Part shown: positions 31,837 to 42,209 of the stretch, one piece after another
How positions within the stretch are numbered: the stretch's first letter is position 1
How the letters are laid out: every line of letters begins with the position of its first letter
Assembly (NCBI GenBank): GCA_016702745.1
Contig: JADJDJ010000002.1
Span: forward strand, 620,001-684,000
Reading direction: 5' to 3'
Length of the DNA: 64,000 nucleotides
From: Chitinophagaceae bacterium
GTDB taxonomy: Bacteria; Bacteroidota; Bacteroidia; Chitinophagales; Chitinophagaceae
Made by a program: the position numbers and the translations under genes
Notes under the pieces: model-generated
What the model was told of the DNA's origin: nothing
Databases searched by the model: none
What the model saw: only the letters and a program-made list of their open reading frames with translations

Positions 31837-34800
31837 ATGCGTGTTTTATTTTCTTTAAGAGCTGTGATTGCCGGCTGGTTATTACCTGTACTGCTTATTG
31901 GTGGCTGCAAAGCGGACAAGCAAACCAGGCAGCTGTTTACAGAAATGAATGAAACCGGTATTCAGTTCACCAATGAGGTTCATAACAGCCCCGGCTTTAA
32001 TATTTTCAGCTACCGGAATTTTTACAATGGCGGAGGTGCCGGCATTGGTGATATCAATAATGACGGACTCGCCGATGTATTGTTGACCGCCAATATGGGT
32101 GGCAATAAATTATTCCTCAATAAAGGCAACTGGCAGTTTGAAGATATCTCACTAAAAGCCGGCTTTAAGGCGGATAAAAAAGAATGGAGTACCGGTGTGG
32201 TGATGGCCGATATCAATCAGGATGGCTGGCTGGATATTTTTATCTGTAATGCCGGATATGCAGACAACCAGCAACCCCGTTGCCAGTTATTCATCAATAA
32301 TAAGGATCTGACTTTTACAGACAAGGCCGTTGAATATGGTTTACTTAACGAAGGTGGTTATACCACCCATGCTGCTTTTTTTGATTATGATTTGGATGGC
32401 GACCTGGATTGCTTTATCATCAATAACAGTTTTATTCCCGTCAATACCCTGAATTATGCCAACAAGCGGAATTTGCGTGCTGCTGACTGGCCCGTGGCTG
32501 ATTTTTTGAAAGGAGGCGGAGATCACTTGTACCGGAATGACCAGGGAAAATTTACAGATGTAAGTAAAGAAGCCGGTATCTATGGCAGCCTGATCAGCTT
32601 CGGACTCGGGGTAACGGTTGGCGATGTGAACGGAGATCAGTACCCCGATATCTATGTATCCAACGATTTTTTTGAAAAAGATTATCTCTATATCAACCAG
32701 CAAAACGGAACATTCAAAGATGATCTGGAAAACAGGGTACAGCATATCAGCCATTCATCCATGGGAGCAGATATGGCCGATGTAAACAATGATGGCTATC
32801 CGGATATTTTTACCACCGATATGCTACCGGATGATGATTACCGGCTCAAGACCACTACTTCTTTTGATCATATTGATGTGCACCGCCTCAAACAGAAATC
32901 AGGCTTTTACAACCAGTACACACAAAATACCCTGCAGATCAATAACCGCAACGGATCCTTCCTGGAAACCGCTTTTTACAGTAATGTGGCCGCCAGCGAT
33001 TGGAGCTGGGGCGGATTGATCTTTGATGCTGATAATGATGGCCTCTCCGATATTTTCGTTTGTAACGGAATTTATAACGATGTAACAGATCAGGATTTTA
33101 TTGACTTTTTTGCAAATGATGTGATCCAGAAAATGGTCATGACCGGCGAGAAAGAAAAATTTGATGAGATCGTCAATAAAATGCCTTCAAGGCCGATCCC
33201 CAATAAATTCTTTCGTAATAAAGGCAGCCTGATTTTTGAAGATGAAGCGGACGCAGCAGGATTGGCAAAGCCTTCCTTCTCTAACGGTTCTGCCTATGGT
33301 GACCTGGATAACGATGGTGATCTTGACCTGATCGTGAATAATGTAAATGATCCTGTGTTTGTATACCGGAATAACAGCCGGGAACAATATCCCGAAAGAA
33401 ATTATATCGCCGTACAACTCAAAGGAGATACAGCGAACAGCTTTGCGGTGGGAAGTAAGGTGAAGATTTACCAGGGTGATCAGATCCTCAGTCGTGAACT
33501 GATCCCAACCCGCGGTTTTCAATCCTGTGTGGATTATAAAATCATCATCGGACTGGGAACCGGTTCAGCGGATTCGATGCTGATTACCTGGCCTGACAGA
33601 AGGGAAACGATTATCAGAAAACCGGCTATTAACCAATTGCATCAGATTTCGATCAACACGGCCAGCAAAACGGAAAAACCATCAGCTTTAACCAGAGTTC
33701 CCTGGTTTGAACCGGCTCCAATGGCTTTTGACAAACATACTGAAGACGATTATATTGATTTTTATACCGAGAGAAATATACCCGTGATGTTATCACGGGA
33801 AGGACCGGATGCCGACACAGCGGATGTAAATGGAGATGGCTTGACAGATTTGTATGTGGGTGGGGCGGCAGGCCAGCCCGGACAATTATACCTGCAAAAG
33901 GGTGGACAGTTTGTAAAATCAGTCCAGGCTTCTTTTGAATCAGACCGTGCCTATGAAGATGTGGCGGTTAGTTTTTTTGATGCAGATGCAGATGGCGATC
34001 AGGATCTGTTTATAGGTTCAGGCGGCAATGCACAACCTGCCGCATCGGATCTCTACCAGCACCGGCTGTATTTGAATGATGGAAAGGGAAATTTCAACAA
34101 ACAGCCCAATGCCTTTCCGACCTATCATTTCAATGCGGCAGCAGCTGCAGCACTGGATGCGGATGCGGATGGTGACCTCGATCTGTTTGTTGCCAGTCGT
34201 AGTGTGCCCCAGCAATACGGACAAATTCCGGAGAGTCATTTATACATTAATCAGGGTAAAGGAATATTCAAAACCGGTTCAGCGGTCAAGGCCGGTATGC
34301 TGACGGATATTGCTGTAGCTGATATTGATGGCGACAAACAATCAGAAATCATTCTGACAGGTGAGTGGATGGCTCCTGCTGTTTTCAATATTCAAAACGG
34401 ACAGCTGAAACCAAGGAGCACCGGTATGGAATCACAAAAAGGATGGTGGCAATCAGTAAAAGCTGCTGACATAGACGGGGATGGTGATACCGATCTGGTA
34501 TTAGGAAATACGGGATTGAACTGCTATCTGAAACCATCTATTGATCAGCCGGTAAAACTCTGGGTCAATGATTTTGACAAAAACGGAACGGCTGATAAAA
34601 TTATCACCCGGACCATCAAGGGAAAAGATATGCCTGTATTTCTGAAAAGAGAATTGACCGAACAAATGCCCTCTCTTAAAAAGCAAAATCTGCAGTTCAG
34701 GGATTATGCTAACAAATCTGTTCAGGATCTGTTTGGTAATAGCCTGGTTAAGCAGGCTGCTCAAATGGAGTTCAATACTGCTGCCTCCGTCGTGGCATGG

Positions 34801-35163
34801 AATAATGGAAAAGGAACATTTACAACGGAATTATTACCGGTATGGGCACAGCTTTCCTGTATCAATACTATTCTTTGTACTGATATCAATAAAGATGGCA
34901 AAACTGACCTTGTGCTGGGAGGAAACCAATTTCATTTTCAGCCGCAGTTTGCCAGACTGGATGCCAGCTATGGTCATATCCTGCTGAATAAGGGAAAATC
35001 AAACGGCAAAGTGCTGTGGGAAATAGCTGAACCTTCGGTCACCGGCTTTAGCTTAAAAGGAGAACTGAAAGAAATGAAAATGATTACGATGGCCGGCAAT
35101 GAATACCTGTTTATATTACAGAATGATGAACTGCCCTTACTGCTTCGTCGTAATATGAAATAA
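31837..35163 (+). CDS. VCBS/FG-GAP-repeat ASPIC/UnbV lipoprotein A
   Basis: The 1108-residue protein has a lipoprotein signal ending LLIGGC. Many FG-GAP/VCBS repeats follow, each with a calcium-loop motif of the form DxNxDGxxD (DINNDGLADVLL, DINQDGWLDIFI, DVNGDQYPDIYV, DLDNDGDLDLIV), predicting a surface beta-propeller. An ASPIC/UnbV domain spans about residues 521-607 (KLKGDTANSF-like region to RETIIRKP), and more repeats follow. Such proteins are common beside SusCD in Bacteroidota but their role is not known; binding or processing of surface glycans is a guess. A paralogue of exactly the same length follows after 2 bp. Confidence 0.88.
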   Translation: MRVLFSLRAVIAGWLLPVLLIGGCKADKQTRQLFTEMNETGIQFTNEVHNSPGFNIFSYRNFYNGGGAGIGDINNDGLADVLLTANMGGNKLFLNKGNWQFEDISLKAGFKADKKEWSTGVVMADINQDGWLDIFICNAGYADNQQPRCQLFINNKDLTFTDKAVEYGLLNEGGYTTHAAFFDYDLDGDLDCFIINNSFIPVNTLNYANKRNLRAADWPVADFLKGGGDHLYRNDQGKFTDVSKEAGIYGSLISFGLGVTVGDVNGDQYPDIYVSNDFFEKDYLYINQQNGTFKDDLENRVQHISHSSMGADMADVNNDGYPDIFTTDMLPDDDYRLKTTTSFDHIDVHRLKQKSGFYNQYTQNTLQINNRNGSFLETAFYSNVAASDWSWGGLIFDADNDGLSDIFVCNGIYNDVTDQDFIDFFANDVIQKMVMTGEKEKFDEIVNKMPSRPIPNKFFRNKGSLIFEDEADAAGLAKPSFSNGSAYGDLDNDGDLDLIVNNVNDPVFVYRNNSREQYPERNYIAVQLKGDTANSFAVGSKVKIYQGDQILSRELIPTRGFQSCVDYKIIIGLGTGSADSMLITWPDRRETIIRKPAINQLHQISINTASKTEKPSALTRVPWFEPAPMAFDKHTEDDYIDFYTERNIPVMLSREGPDADTADVNGDGLTDLYVGGAAGQPGQLYLQKGGQFVKSVQASFESDRAYEDVAVSFFDADADGDQDLFIGSGGNAQPAASDLYQHRLYLNDGKGNFNKQPNAFPTYHFNAAAAAALDADADGDLDLFVASRSVPQQYGQIPESHLYINQGKGIFKTGSAVKAGMLTDIAVADIDGDKQSEIILTGEWMAPAVFNIQNGQLKPRSTGMESQKGWWQSVKAADIDGDGDTDLVLGNTGLNCYLKPSIDQPVKLWVNDFDKNGTADKIITRTIKGKDMPVFLKRELTEQMPSLKKQNLQFRDYANKSVQDLFGNSLVKQAAQMEFNTAASVVAWNNGKGTFTTELLPVWAQLSCINTILCTDINKDGKTDLVLGGNQFHFQPQFARLDASYGHILLNKGKSNGKVLWEIAEPSVTGFSLKGELKEMKMITMAGNEYLFILQNDELPLLLRRNMK

Positions 35164-35165
35164 AC

Positions 35166-38100
35166 ATGCAACTGATCCGGCTCAACATATTGATTGCATT
35201 GATCGCGTTCTCTCTGTTATCCTGTAACAAACCGGCGCAAAAGTCTGATCCGCTGTTTGAGACATTGGATGCCGGGAAAACAGGTTTACAGTTCAGTAAC
35301 CGGTTAACGGCGTCTCCCTCTTTCAATATGCTCAAGTATATGTATTTCTACAACGGGGCCGGTGTGGGAGCAGGAGATTTTAATAATGATGGGTTGGTGG
35401 ATTTGTTCTTTGCTTCCAATCAGTCACAGAATACCCTGTACATCAATAAAGGCAAGTTGCAATTTGAAGATGTAACCAAAGCAGCAAGGATTCCGGCGGA
35501 TGGGGGCTGGTCAACCGGTATCAGTGTGGCAGATGTGAACAATGATGGCATGCTGGATATATATGTATGCCGCGTTGGAAATTACGAATCTCTGCACAGC
35601 AGGAACCAGTTACTGATCTGCAAAGGCATAGATGCCAATGGAATTCCATTCTATGCAGATGAGGCCAAGGCTTATGCTGTTGATTTTTCGGGCTTCAGTA
35701 CGCAGGCTGCTTTCCTGGATTATGATCTGGACGGGGATCTGGATATGTTTCTGCTGAATCACTCACTCCGTTATAACAGCACTTTTGCTCCCCGCACAAC
35801 TTATGTCAATACAAGCGATAGTCTCTCGGGAGATATTTTATTCAGAAATGATGGAAATCGATTCAGTGATGTATCAAAGGAAGCGGGCATTTTACAATCA
35901 GTCATCGGGTATGGATTAGGAATTGCCGTGGCAGATATCAATCTTGACGGCTGGCCGGATATGTATATCGGCAATGATTTTCATGAAAACGATTATCTCT
36001 ATATCAATAACCACAAGGGAGGATTTACGGAAGAACTGACCAGCAGGATCAGTCATACCAGTCAGTTCAGCATGGGAGTGGATGTGGCCGATATGAATAA
36101 TGATGCCTGGCCGGAAATCATTGCGGCAGATATGCTTCCTTCAGATCCCTATATCCTCCGTCGTTCATTGGGAGAAGATGAGTACAATACTTTCCAGATT
36201 AAAATCAGGAACGGGTATAATCACCAGTATGCACGGAACACGCTCCAGCTCAACAGGGGGAATGGTCAATTCAGCGAGACCGGATTGTATTCCGGTATAT
36301 CAGCCACAGACTGGTCCTGGTCCACACTTTTCATGGATTTTAATAACGATGGGAAAAAGGACCTGTTTATTTCCAATGGTATTCCCAAACGGCTCAATGA
36401 TATTGACTATGTCAATTATATTTCCAACGAACAGATACAATCAAAAATAAGGACCGGTGAGATGGGAGAAAAAGATATGGCCCTGATTGATCAGTTCCCC
36501 CAGATCAAATTGCCGAACCGTTTTTTTATCAATAAAGGAGATCTTTCATTTGAAGATGCCGGCGAGCAGGTAAAAAATAACAGCGATACTTATTCCAACG
36601 GGGCTGTTTATGCAGATCTGGATAATGATGGTGATCTGGATATCGTGGTGAATAATATTGATGAGACTGCTTTGGTATACCGGAATACAAGCAATGATAA
36701 TGGTCTGCGTCCGGCCGTCCGTTTAGAACTCGAGGGTTCATCCAATAACAAGCGGGCCGTTGGGACGAAACTGATTATCTATTCAGGGGATTCTACTTAT
36801 CTCTATGAAAAATTTCCGGTTAAAGGATTTCAATCAGCCATGGAATTACCATTGCAGGCCGCTATTCCGGCTCGATATGACTCGATACTTTTAATCTGGC
36901 CGGATAATCATTATCAGCCGCTGAAAATATCCCGCGATTCAGTTGCTTATAAAATTACCTATCAGTCCGGATTACCTCTCTTTGATTATGCTTCGCTTTC
37001 CCTTAATCAGGAAGCTACAAAAGAAACATGGGAGGAAATTTCAAAACAGGCCGGTTTGAACTGGCTGCACCAGGAAAACCTTTTTGTAGAGTTTGACCGG
37101 GAATCGCTTCAGCCTTTTATGGCATCACAGGAAGGTCCGGCACTGGCTGTGGGAGATGTGAACGGCGACCAGCTTGAAGATTTTTTTATCGGATCTTCTA
37201 AATGGGAAAAAAGCGCACTGTTCCTTCAGCAGGCGGGTGGAACATTTATGCGGAGCCAGCAGGAATCACTGATTGCTGATAGCACCTATGAAGATATTGA
37301 TGCCTGCTGGGCAGATTTTAACCAGGATGGTTTCACTGATCTGGCCGTGGCCAGCGGAGGAAATGAATATTACGGAAAGAGTGAATACCTCTTACCCAGA
37401 CTTTATCTCAATGATGGGAAGGGCAAGCTGATTAAAAAAGAAGATGCATTCCGGGATATTTTTATGACGGCTTCCTGTATACTGGCCCATGATTTTAACC
37501 GCGATGGAAAAACTGATCTCTTTATTGGCGGAAGGGCGGTCCCCTTTCAGTATGGTGCCATCCCCCGTTCCTATATCCTGTTGAATAATGGAGCAGGAAT
37601 TTTTTCAGATCAAACGGCCACGCTTGCACCCGAGCTGTTGACACCAGGAATGGTGAAAGGTGCGACACTGACTGATCTTGATAACGACAAAGACACTGAC
37701 CTGGTACTGGCATTGGAATGGGGACCGGTCACTGCGTTTATCAATGAAATCGGAAAGTATAAAAGCAAGGTGCTGACCAATGATAAAGGTTGGTGGAATT
37801 TTGTTTTACCCTTTGATGCAGATGGAGATGGTGATATGGACTTGCTGGCCGGCAACCAGGGATTGAACAGCCGCTTCAGGGCATCAGCTGAGCAGCCGGT
37901 CCGACTCTATTATTTTGATGCAGATAATAATGGGAAGAAAGAACAGATCATTACTTATTATCTCGGTAAAGAGGAATTACTCTTTGCCAATAAATCAGAA
38001 CTGGAGAAACAGGTACCTTCTCTGAAAAAGAAATATCTCTATGCCGCTGATTTTGCAAAAGCCAGTCCGGCTGATGTATTTGGCAAAGACAAACTCCGAA

Positions 38101-38492
38101 AGGCAGCAATGCTCGAAGCCAATTACCTGGCCAATGCCATATTCATCAATAATGGAAATCTTTCATTTACTGTCAGTGCACTGCCCTGGCAAACACAGTT
38201 GACATCATACCGTGATGCTGTAGTCATGGATGAAAACCAGGATGGTCAACCGGATATTTTACTGGCTGGAAATTTCTACCCCAACAATATACAAATGGGA
38301 AGGTATGATGCTGATCAGGGTTCCCTGCTCATCAACAAGGGTAAGGGTCAGTTTACATTCCGCCAGTTAAATGGTTTTGTGCAAAAAGGGGAAGTCCGCA
38401 AGATCAGAAAACTTCAAATCGGCCAGGGATCAACTGCCTTTCTGCTGGCCAGAAATCATGATAGCCTGCAAATGATCCGTCGCAGGAAATAA
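35166..38492 (+). CDS. VCBS/FG-GAP-repeat ASPIC/UnbV lipoprotein B
   Basis: This paralogue of the preceding gene is also 1108 residues. The lipoprotein signal ends AFSLLSC. Repeats include DFNNDGLVDLFF, DVNNDGMLDIYV, DYDLDGDLDMFL and DLDNDGDLDIVV, with an ASPIC/UnbV-like domain around residues 516-598 and further repeats (DANQ-type and DFNRDGKTDLFI). The domain order is the same as in copy A, but sequence has diverged throughout, so the duplication is old. It starts 2 bp after copy A, so the two are surely co-transcribed. It ends at the base before the convergent SRPBCC gene. Function unknown. Confidence 0.88.
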   Translation: MQLIRLNILIALIAFSLLSCNKPAQKSDPLFETLDAGKTGLQFSNRLTASPSFNMLKYMYFYNGAGVGAGDFNNDGLVDLFFASNQSQNTLYINKGKLQFEDVTKAARIPADGGWSTGISVADVNNDGMLDIYVCRVGNYESLHSRNQLLICKGIDANGIPFYADEAKAYAVDFSGFSTQAAFLDYDLDGDLDMFLLNHSLRYNSTFAPRTTYVNTSDSLSGDILFRNDGNRFSDVSKEAGILQSVIGYGLGIAVADINLDGWPDMYIGNDFHENDYLYINNHKGGFTEELTSRISHTSQFSMGVDVADMNNDAWPEIIAADMLPSDPYILRRSLGEDEYNTFQIKIRNGYNHQYARNTLQLNRGNGQFSETGLYSGISATDWSWSTLFMDFNNDGKKDLFISNGIPKRLNDIDYVNYISNEQIQSKIRTGEMGEKDMALIDQFPQIKLPNRFFINKGDLSFEDAGEQVKNNSDTYSNGAVYADLDNDGDLDIVVNNIDETALVYRNTSNDNGLRPAVRLELEGSSNNKRAVGTKLIIYSGDSTYLYEKFPVKGFQSAMELPLQAAIPARYDSILLIWPDNHYQPLKISRDSVAYKITYQSGLPLFDYASLSLNQEATKETWEEISKQAGLNWLHQENLFVEFDRESLQPFMASQEGPALAVGDVNGDQLEDFFIGSSKWEKSALFLQQAGGTFMRSQQESLIADSTYEDIDACWADFNQDGFTDLAVASGGNEYYGKSEYLLPRLYLNDGKGKLIKKEDAFRDIFMTASCILAHDFNRDGKTDLFIGGRAVPFQYGAIPRSYILLNNGAGIFSDQTATLAPELLTPGMVKGATLTDLDNDKDTDLVLALEWGPVTAFINEIGKYKSKVLTNDKGWWNFVLPFDADGDGDMDLLAGNQGLNSRFRASAEQPVRLYYFDADNNGKKEQIITYYLGKEELLFANKSELEKQVPSLKKKYLYAADFAKASPADVFGKDKLRKAAMLEANYLANAIFINNGNLSFTVSALPWQTQLTSYRDAVVMDENQDGQPDILLAGNFYPNNIQMGRYDADQGSLLINKGKGQFTFRQLNGFVQKGEVRKIRKLQIGQGSTAFLLARNHDSLQMIRRRK

Positions 38493-39434
38493 TCAAAAGA
38501 CCGGATAAAATATTTTCAGTTGTACCACCTGGTCGTCTGCAAAATCATAACCATCACTCAGGAACTTCTGGTAAGGGATGGCCATACTGGATAAGCGGTG
38601 ATCGGTTTTGAAAAGTTCCATGGCCTCGAATGCTTTTTTGCTTTCTCCAAAAGGCCCCTGGTAACTGGTCACCAGCATATTTTTCCCATAGGGCATTCTT
38701 TTATATTCCACATCACTCACCGGGGCAGTCTGAACGGTATTGGTGACTCCGATCCCTGCAAAAAGAGTGATATCATTTCCGGATTGCATACTGTAAAAAA
38801 TCCGGGTGCCATTATAGCCGGCATTATTTTTTTCTGCAAAAGCAATCAGCTTGCTGAATAAATCAACCATGCCTTTTCTTTTATTGGTAACTGGTACTGT
38901 GATTCTGGAAAAAAGAAAAGCAGTATCTTCTACTTTCATTTCCTGGATCTCATAACCGTAGAATCGCTTGGTGTCGGTCATATAATCCCGGAGGTTTTCC
39001 AGGTTCTGACGGGCCAGTTTAATCAATTCAGATTCGCCGAACCATTTTTTTCCGAGGGTTGAATGATAGCGTAGTTGAATGCGTGAATCCCTGACCGCTC
39101 CGGAATCGGAAAGGGCTGAATACGCGACCAGTGCAGATTGTTTATTCCGGCTGATCCGGATCACAGCATTGAAAACAGACCGGTTTTCCAATGAAAGGGA
39201 GTATTCACCGGATTGTAATTTTCCGGAACTGGTATCTGCAGCAATAGTCAATTGTTCTCCGGCAAAGGGACTAAACCATTGACGGATGGATCCCAGGTTA
39301 TTGACCTGTTCGCCTACCCGCCAGATACTGTAAGGGACCGTAACTTCTCTGATCACGGTGATGGGTCGGAAGAAAACAAACCAGGCAGCGGCACCGATCA
39401 GGAGGATAGAAATAATAGCAAGTAATCTTTTCAT
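38493..39434 (-). CDS. Membrane-anchored SRPBCC/GyrI-like protein
   Basis: The 313-residue protein has one N-terminal membrane segment (LLAIISILLIGAAAWFVFF). It is followed by an SRPBCC/polyketide-cyclase-like domain (VTVPYSIWRVGEQVNNLGSI; WFSPFAG) and a C-terminal GyrI/SOUL-like part (YGKNMLVTSYQGPFGESKKA; MAIPYQKFLSDGY). Such double-domain proteins in Bacteroidota may bind small hydrophobic ligands; the function is not established. It abuts the convergent VCBS gene with no gap. The frame is intact. Confidence 0.75.
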   Translation of the reverse strand: MKRLLAIISILLIGAAAWFVFFRPITVIREVTVPYSIWRVGEQVNNLGSIRQWFSPFAGEQLTIAADTSSGKLQSGEYSLSLENRSVFNAVIRISRNKQSALVAYSALSDSGAVRDSRIQLRYHSTLGKKWFGESELIKLARQNLENLRDYMTDTKRFYGYEIQEMKVEDTAFLFSRITVPVTNKRKGMVDLFSKLIAFAEKNNAGYNGTRIFYSMQSGNDITLFAGIGVTNTVQTAPVSDVEYKRMPYGKNMLVTSYQGPFGESKKAFEAMELFKTDHRLSSMAIPYQKFLSDGYDFADDQVVQLKIFYPVF

Positions 39435-39525
39435 CAGCTTTCAAAAATGGTGATCAATCAAAAAGCGAGTGAAGATACTTCCGAAGATCATTCCTTCCAT
39501 CAGTGATCTTGTTTTTTGCTCACAA

Positions 39526-39535
39526 CAAACGTTTG
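39526..39535. promoter_or_regulatory. LacI-type operator CAAACGTTTG before the plus-strand disaccharide operon
   Basis: The perfect 10-bp palindrome CAAACGTTTG lies 77 bases upstream of the MFS start at 39613. The same word recurs at 49446-49455 before the convergent minus-strand operon, next to the second lacI gene. Confidence 0.6.
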
Positions 39536-39612
39536 CAGCTAATTGAGAGACAATTGGTTAATTTTTTTGTGGGCTTCTTTTTTTATTTTTCATTGTTTAT
39601 AAAAGCTTGCCC

Positions 39613-40510
39613 ATGTCATACCCCAAACCGCTGCTAAGTCTGCCGCAGATTATCAACATGAATGTGGGCTTTTTTGGTATCCAGTACAGTTTTGGCCTTC
39701 AGCAAAACTCAGTTGCTCCCATTTACAGCTTTCTTCATGCCGATCCGGATAAATTACCCATTTCGTTTAGATGACAGTCAGCAATACAAGGGTTTTTTGA
39801 TGCAAAGTATGTTTACCGGCTTAGGTATTACACTGGCTGCCTGGTCGCCTTCTTTGTTTCGCGAAATTTTGAAAGGAGAGAATGCTGCAGGTATACCTTA
39901 CTGGGTATTTGGTTCTTTTTTTCTTGGAGCAGTTTGTTCCATCGGTTCCGTTTGGTGGAGTATGAAAACCACACCCGAGCTGGAACCTTCACCGGAGGAA
40001 CTGGAACATATCAGGAGTAGTAAGATGAATATATTCACTCCCTTTATTGATATTGCTGCTGCCATCAGGCATATGCCCAGGGTTTTGTGGATGCTGGGAT
40101 TAGTTTATTTATTCCAATGGTTTGCCATGAAGATCTACTGGGATTTTATTCCGGTTTCCCTGAACCGCTCAATCTGGAACAGCACGGTAACCGATAATGA
40201 ATTATATAAAAATGAAGTGGTCCCTTTTGCCGGGCAACTCAACGGATTATATAACCTGATTACTATTGGGGCTGCTATCGGTTTGATGGTGATTGCCAAA
40301 AAACTAAATGCCAAACTGATTCATGCTGTTTGCCTTTGTCTGGGTGCACTCACCATGTTTGCGCTTACTACTGTAACCGGAAAAGACAGCTTACGTTTTT
40401 CCATGGTGGGATTAGGTATTGCCTGGGCCAGTATGATGGGTGTTCCTTACCTGATTGTGGCAGGAAGTATTCCCCGCCAGCGTTTTGGCGTGTATATGGG
40501 AATCATTAAT
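39613..40510 (+). pseudogene. Sucrose/maltose-type MFS transporter (two segments missing)
   Basis: ATG 39613 reads MSYPKPLLSLPQIINMNVGF, then FGIQYSFGLQQNSVAPIYSF and LHADPDKLP before a stop at 39772. In another frame RLDDSQQYKGFLMQSMFTGL continues the same kind of transporter to FGVYMGIINM at 40510. Compared with my memory of this MFS subfamily (about 440 residues, 12 helices), helices 2-4 (roughly 250 bp) are absent near 39763-39772, and the last two or more helices are absent after FGVYMGIINM. It would carry disaccharides across the inner membrane. In the given sequence its 3' end runs in frame into the GH13 gene. Confidence 0.8.
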
Positions 40511-42205
40511 ATGCTGAAAAAAAATAATAGTACATCCGACAATACAGTTGACAAAAAATGGTGGAAGGAAGCTACCGTGTACCAGATCTATCCCCGCAGT
40601 TTTCAGGACAGTGATGGTGACGGAATCGGGGATCTGAAAGGAATTATTTCAAGACTGGATTATATCAAGAGCCTGGGAATTGATGCGGTTTGGCTGAACC
40701 CGGTTTATGCTTCTCCCATGAAGGATAATGGGTATGATATCAGCGATTATGAAAATATACATCCCTTGTTTGGGAATATGCAGGATTTCGATAGCCTGCT
40801 CAAAGGATTTCATGACCGCGGTATCAAAGTAATGATGGATATGGTGCTGAATCATTGCAGCGATGAACACCGGTGGTTCCAGGAAGCAAAGAAATCCAGA
40901 AACAGTCCTTATTACAATTATTTTCACTGGTGGCCTGCGGAAAAAGGAGAACCCCCTTATCGCTGGAGCATCTTTGATGAAAAAGCATATGGCTGGGAGT
41001 ATAATAAAGCAACGAATTCTTACTACCTGCATTATTTCGCCGATTTCCAGCCCGATCTCAATTGGGAGAACCCGGCGCTTCGTCAGGATATTTATAAAAT
41101 GATGCGGATGTGGTGTGATAAAGGAGTGGATGGCTTCCGCATGGATGCTTTGGCTTTTATTTCAAAAGATACCACATGGCCCGCGCTACCCGCCGAATAC
41201 AAGGGCAACTGGGGTTTGTATTATGCCAGTGGCCCGAAATTGCATGATTATATACAGGAGATGAACCGGGAAGTACTGAGCAAGTATGACCTGGCCACTG
41301 TTGCTGAAGCCATGGGAGATGTAACCCGCGTGAAAAAATTTGTGGATGAAGACCGGAAAGAACTGAATATGGCCTATCATTTTGAAGCCATTGATTTCGG
41401 CTACCTGCCGAATGAATATAAAATGCCGGATCCCAAAGGATATGACCTGGTCAAATGGAAAAAGATTTACAGTAAATGGGACAGTGCCTTTATAGAAAAA
41501 GGCTGGGGTACCATGTATCTGGCCAATCATGATCAGCCAAGAATGCTCACGCGCTGGGGAAATGATGCTCCGGAATTCCGCAGCCATGCTTCTAAAATGC
41601 TCAGCACCCTTATTCTTAGTATGCGGGCAACACCCTATTATTATTTTGGAGATGAGATTGGAATGAGCAATATCAAATTTGACCGGGTAGAACAATACAA
41701 TGATGTGGAATTGCTGACCAACTATGCGCAGGTAAAAGCAAAGGGCGGAGACCTGAAGCGGTTTCTGGAAGGCATGAAAATTACTTCGAGGGATAATGGC
41801 CGTACACCGATGCAATGGGATACCAGTAAAAATGCAGGATTCGGAAACGGAAAACCCTGGTTACCGGTCAATGAAAATTTCAGGACTGTAAATGTGGCAA
41901 CAGAGGAAAAAGACAGCGCCAGTATATTGAATTATTTCAGGAAGATGCTGCGGCTGCGTAAAGACAGTGAAATCCTGATCTATGGTGCCTTCACCCTGGT
42001 GGACACTGATAACCCGGATGTATTTGCTTTTACCCGGGAATGGAAGGGGAAAAAATGGCTGGTATTACTGAACTTCAGAAACCATACGGTAAAAACCAAT
42101 ACCGGTTTATCTTATGCGAAAGCAAGGCCACTGATCAGCAATTATGATCAAGCTTCCACTGATGGAAGTTTGCGGGCTTATGAGGCAGTGATATTTGAGT
42201 TTTAA
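40511..42205 (+). CDS. GH13 alpha-glucosidase/oligo-1,6-glucosidase-type enzyme
   Basis: From the ATG at 40511 (MLKKNNSTSDNTVDKKWWKE) the protein has about 564 residues, without a signal peptide, so it is cytoplasmic. GH13 marks: VYQIYPRSFQDSDGDGIGDL at the N-terminus; DMVLNHCSDEHRWF; nucleophile Asp in GFRMDALAF; acid Glu in VAEAMGDV (where many relatives have GE); Asp in LANHDQPR. This is the alpha-glucosidase/sucrase subgroup that releases glucose from disaccharides or short oligosaccharides; sucrose or maltose are likely here. The in-frame link to the transporter is probably an artefact. Its own start may coincide with the ATG at the join. The sugar porter begins 4 bp downstream. Confidence 0.9.
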   Translation: MLKKNNSTSDNTVDKKWWKEATVYQIYPRSFQDSDGDGIGDLKGIISRLDYIKSLGIDAVWLNPVYASPMKDNGYDISDYENIHPLFGNMQDFDSLLKGFHDRGIKVMMDMVLNHCSDEHRWFQEAKKSRNSPYYNYFHWWPAEKGEPPYRWSIFDEKAYGWEYNKATNSYYLHYFADFQPDLNWENPALRQDIYKMMRMWCDKGVDGFRMDALAFISKDTTWPALPAEYKGNWGLYYASGPKLHDYIQEMNREVLSKYDLATVAEAMGDVTRVKKFVDEDRKELNMAYHFEAIDFGYLPNEYKMPDPKGYDLVKWKKIYSKWDSAFIEKGWGTMYLANHDQPRMLTRWGNDAPEFRSHASKMLSTLILSMRATPYYYFGDEIGMSNIKFDRVEQYNDVELLTNYAQVKAKGGDLKRFLEGMKITSRDNGRTPMQWDTSKNAGFGNGKPWLPVNENFRTVNVATEEKDSASILNYFRKMLRLRKDSEILIYGAFTLVDTDNPDVFAFTREWKGKKWLVLLNFRNHTVKTNTGLSYAKARPLISNYDQASTDGSLRAYEAVIFEF

Positions 42206-42209
42206 TAAT

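Noticed and set aside
39662..42205. A real transporter-glycosidase fusion protein
   Set aside because: The transporter part misses several helices and changes frame, so segment loss is the simpler reading.
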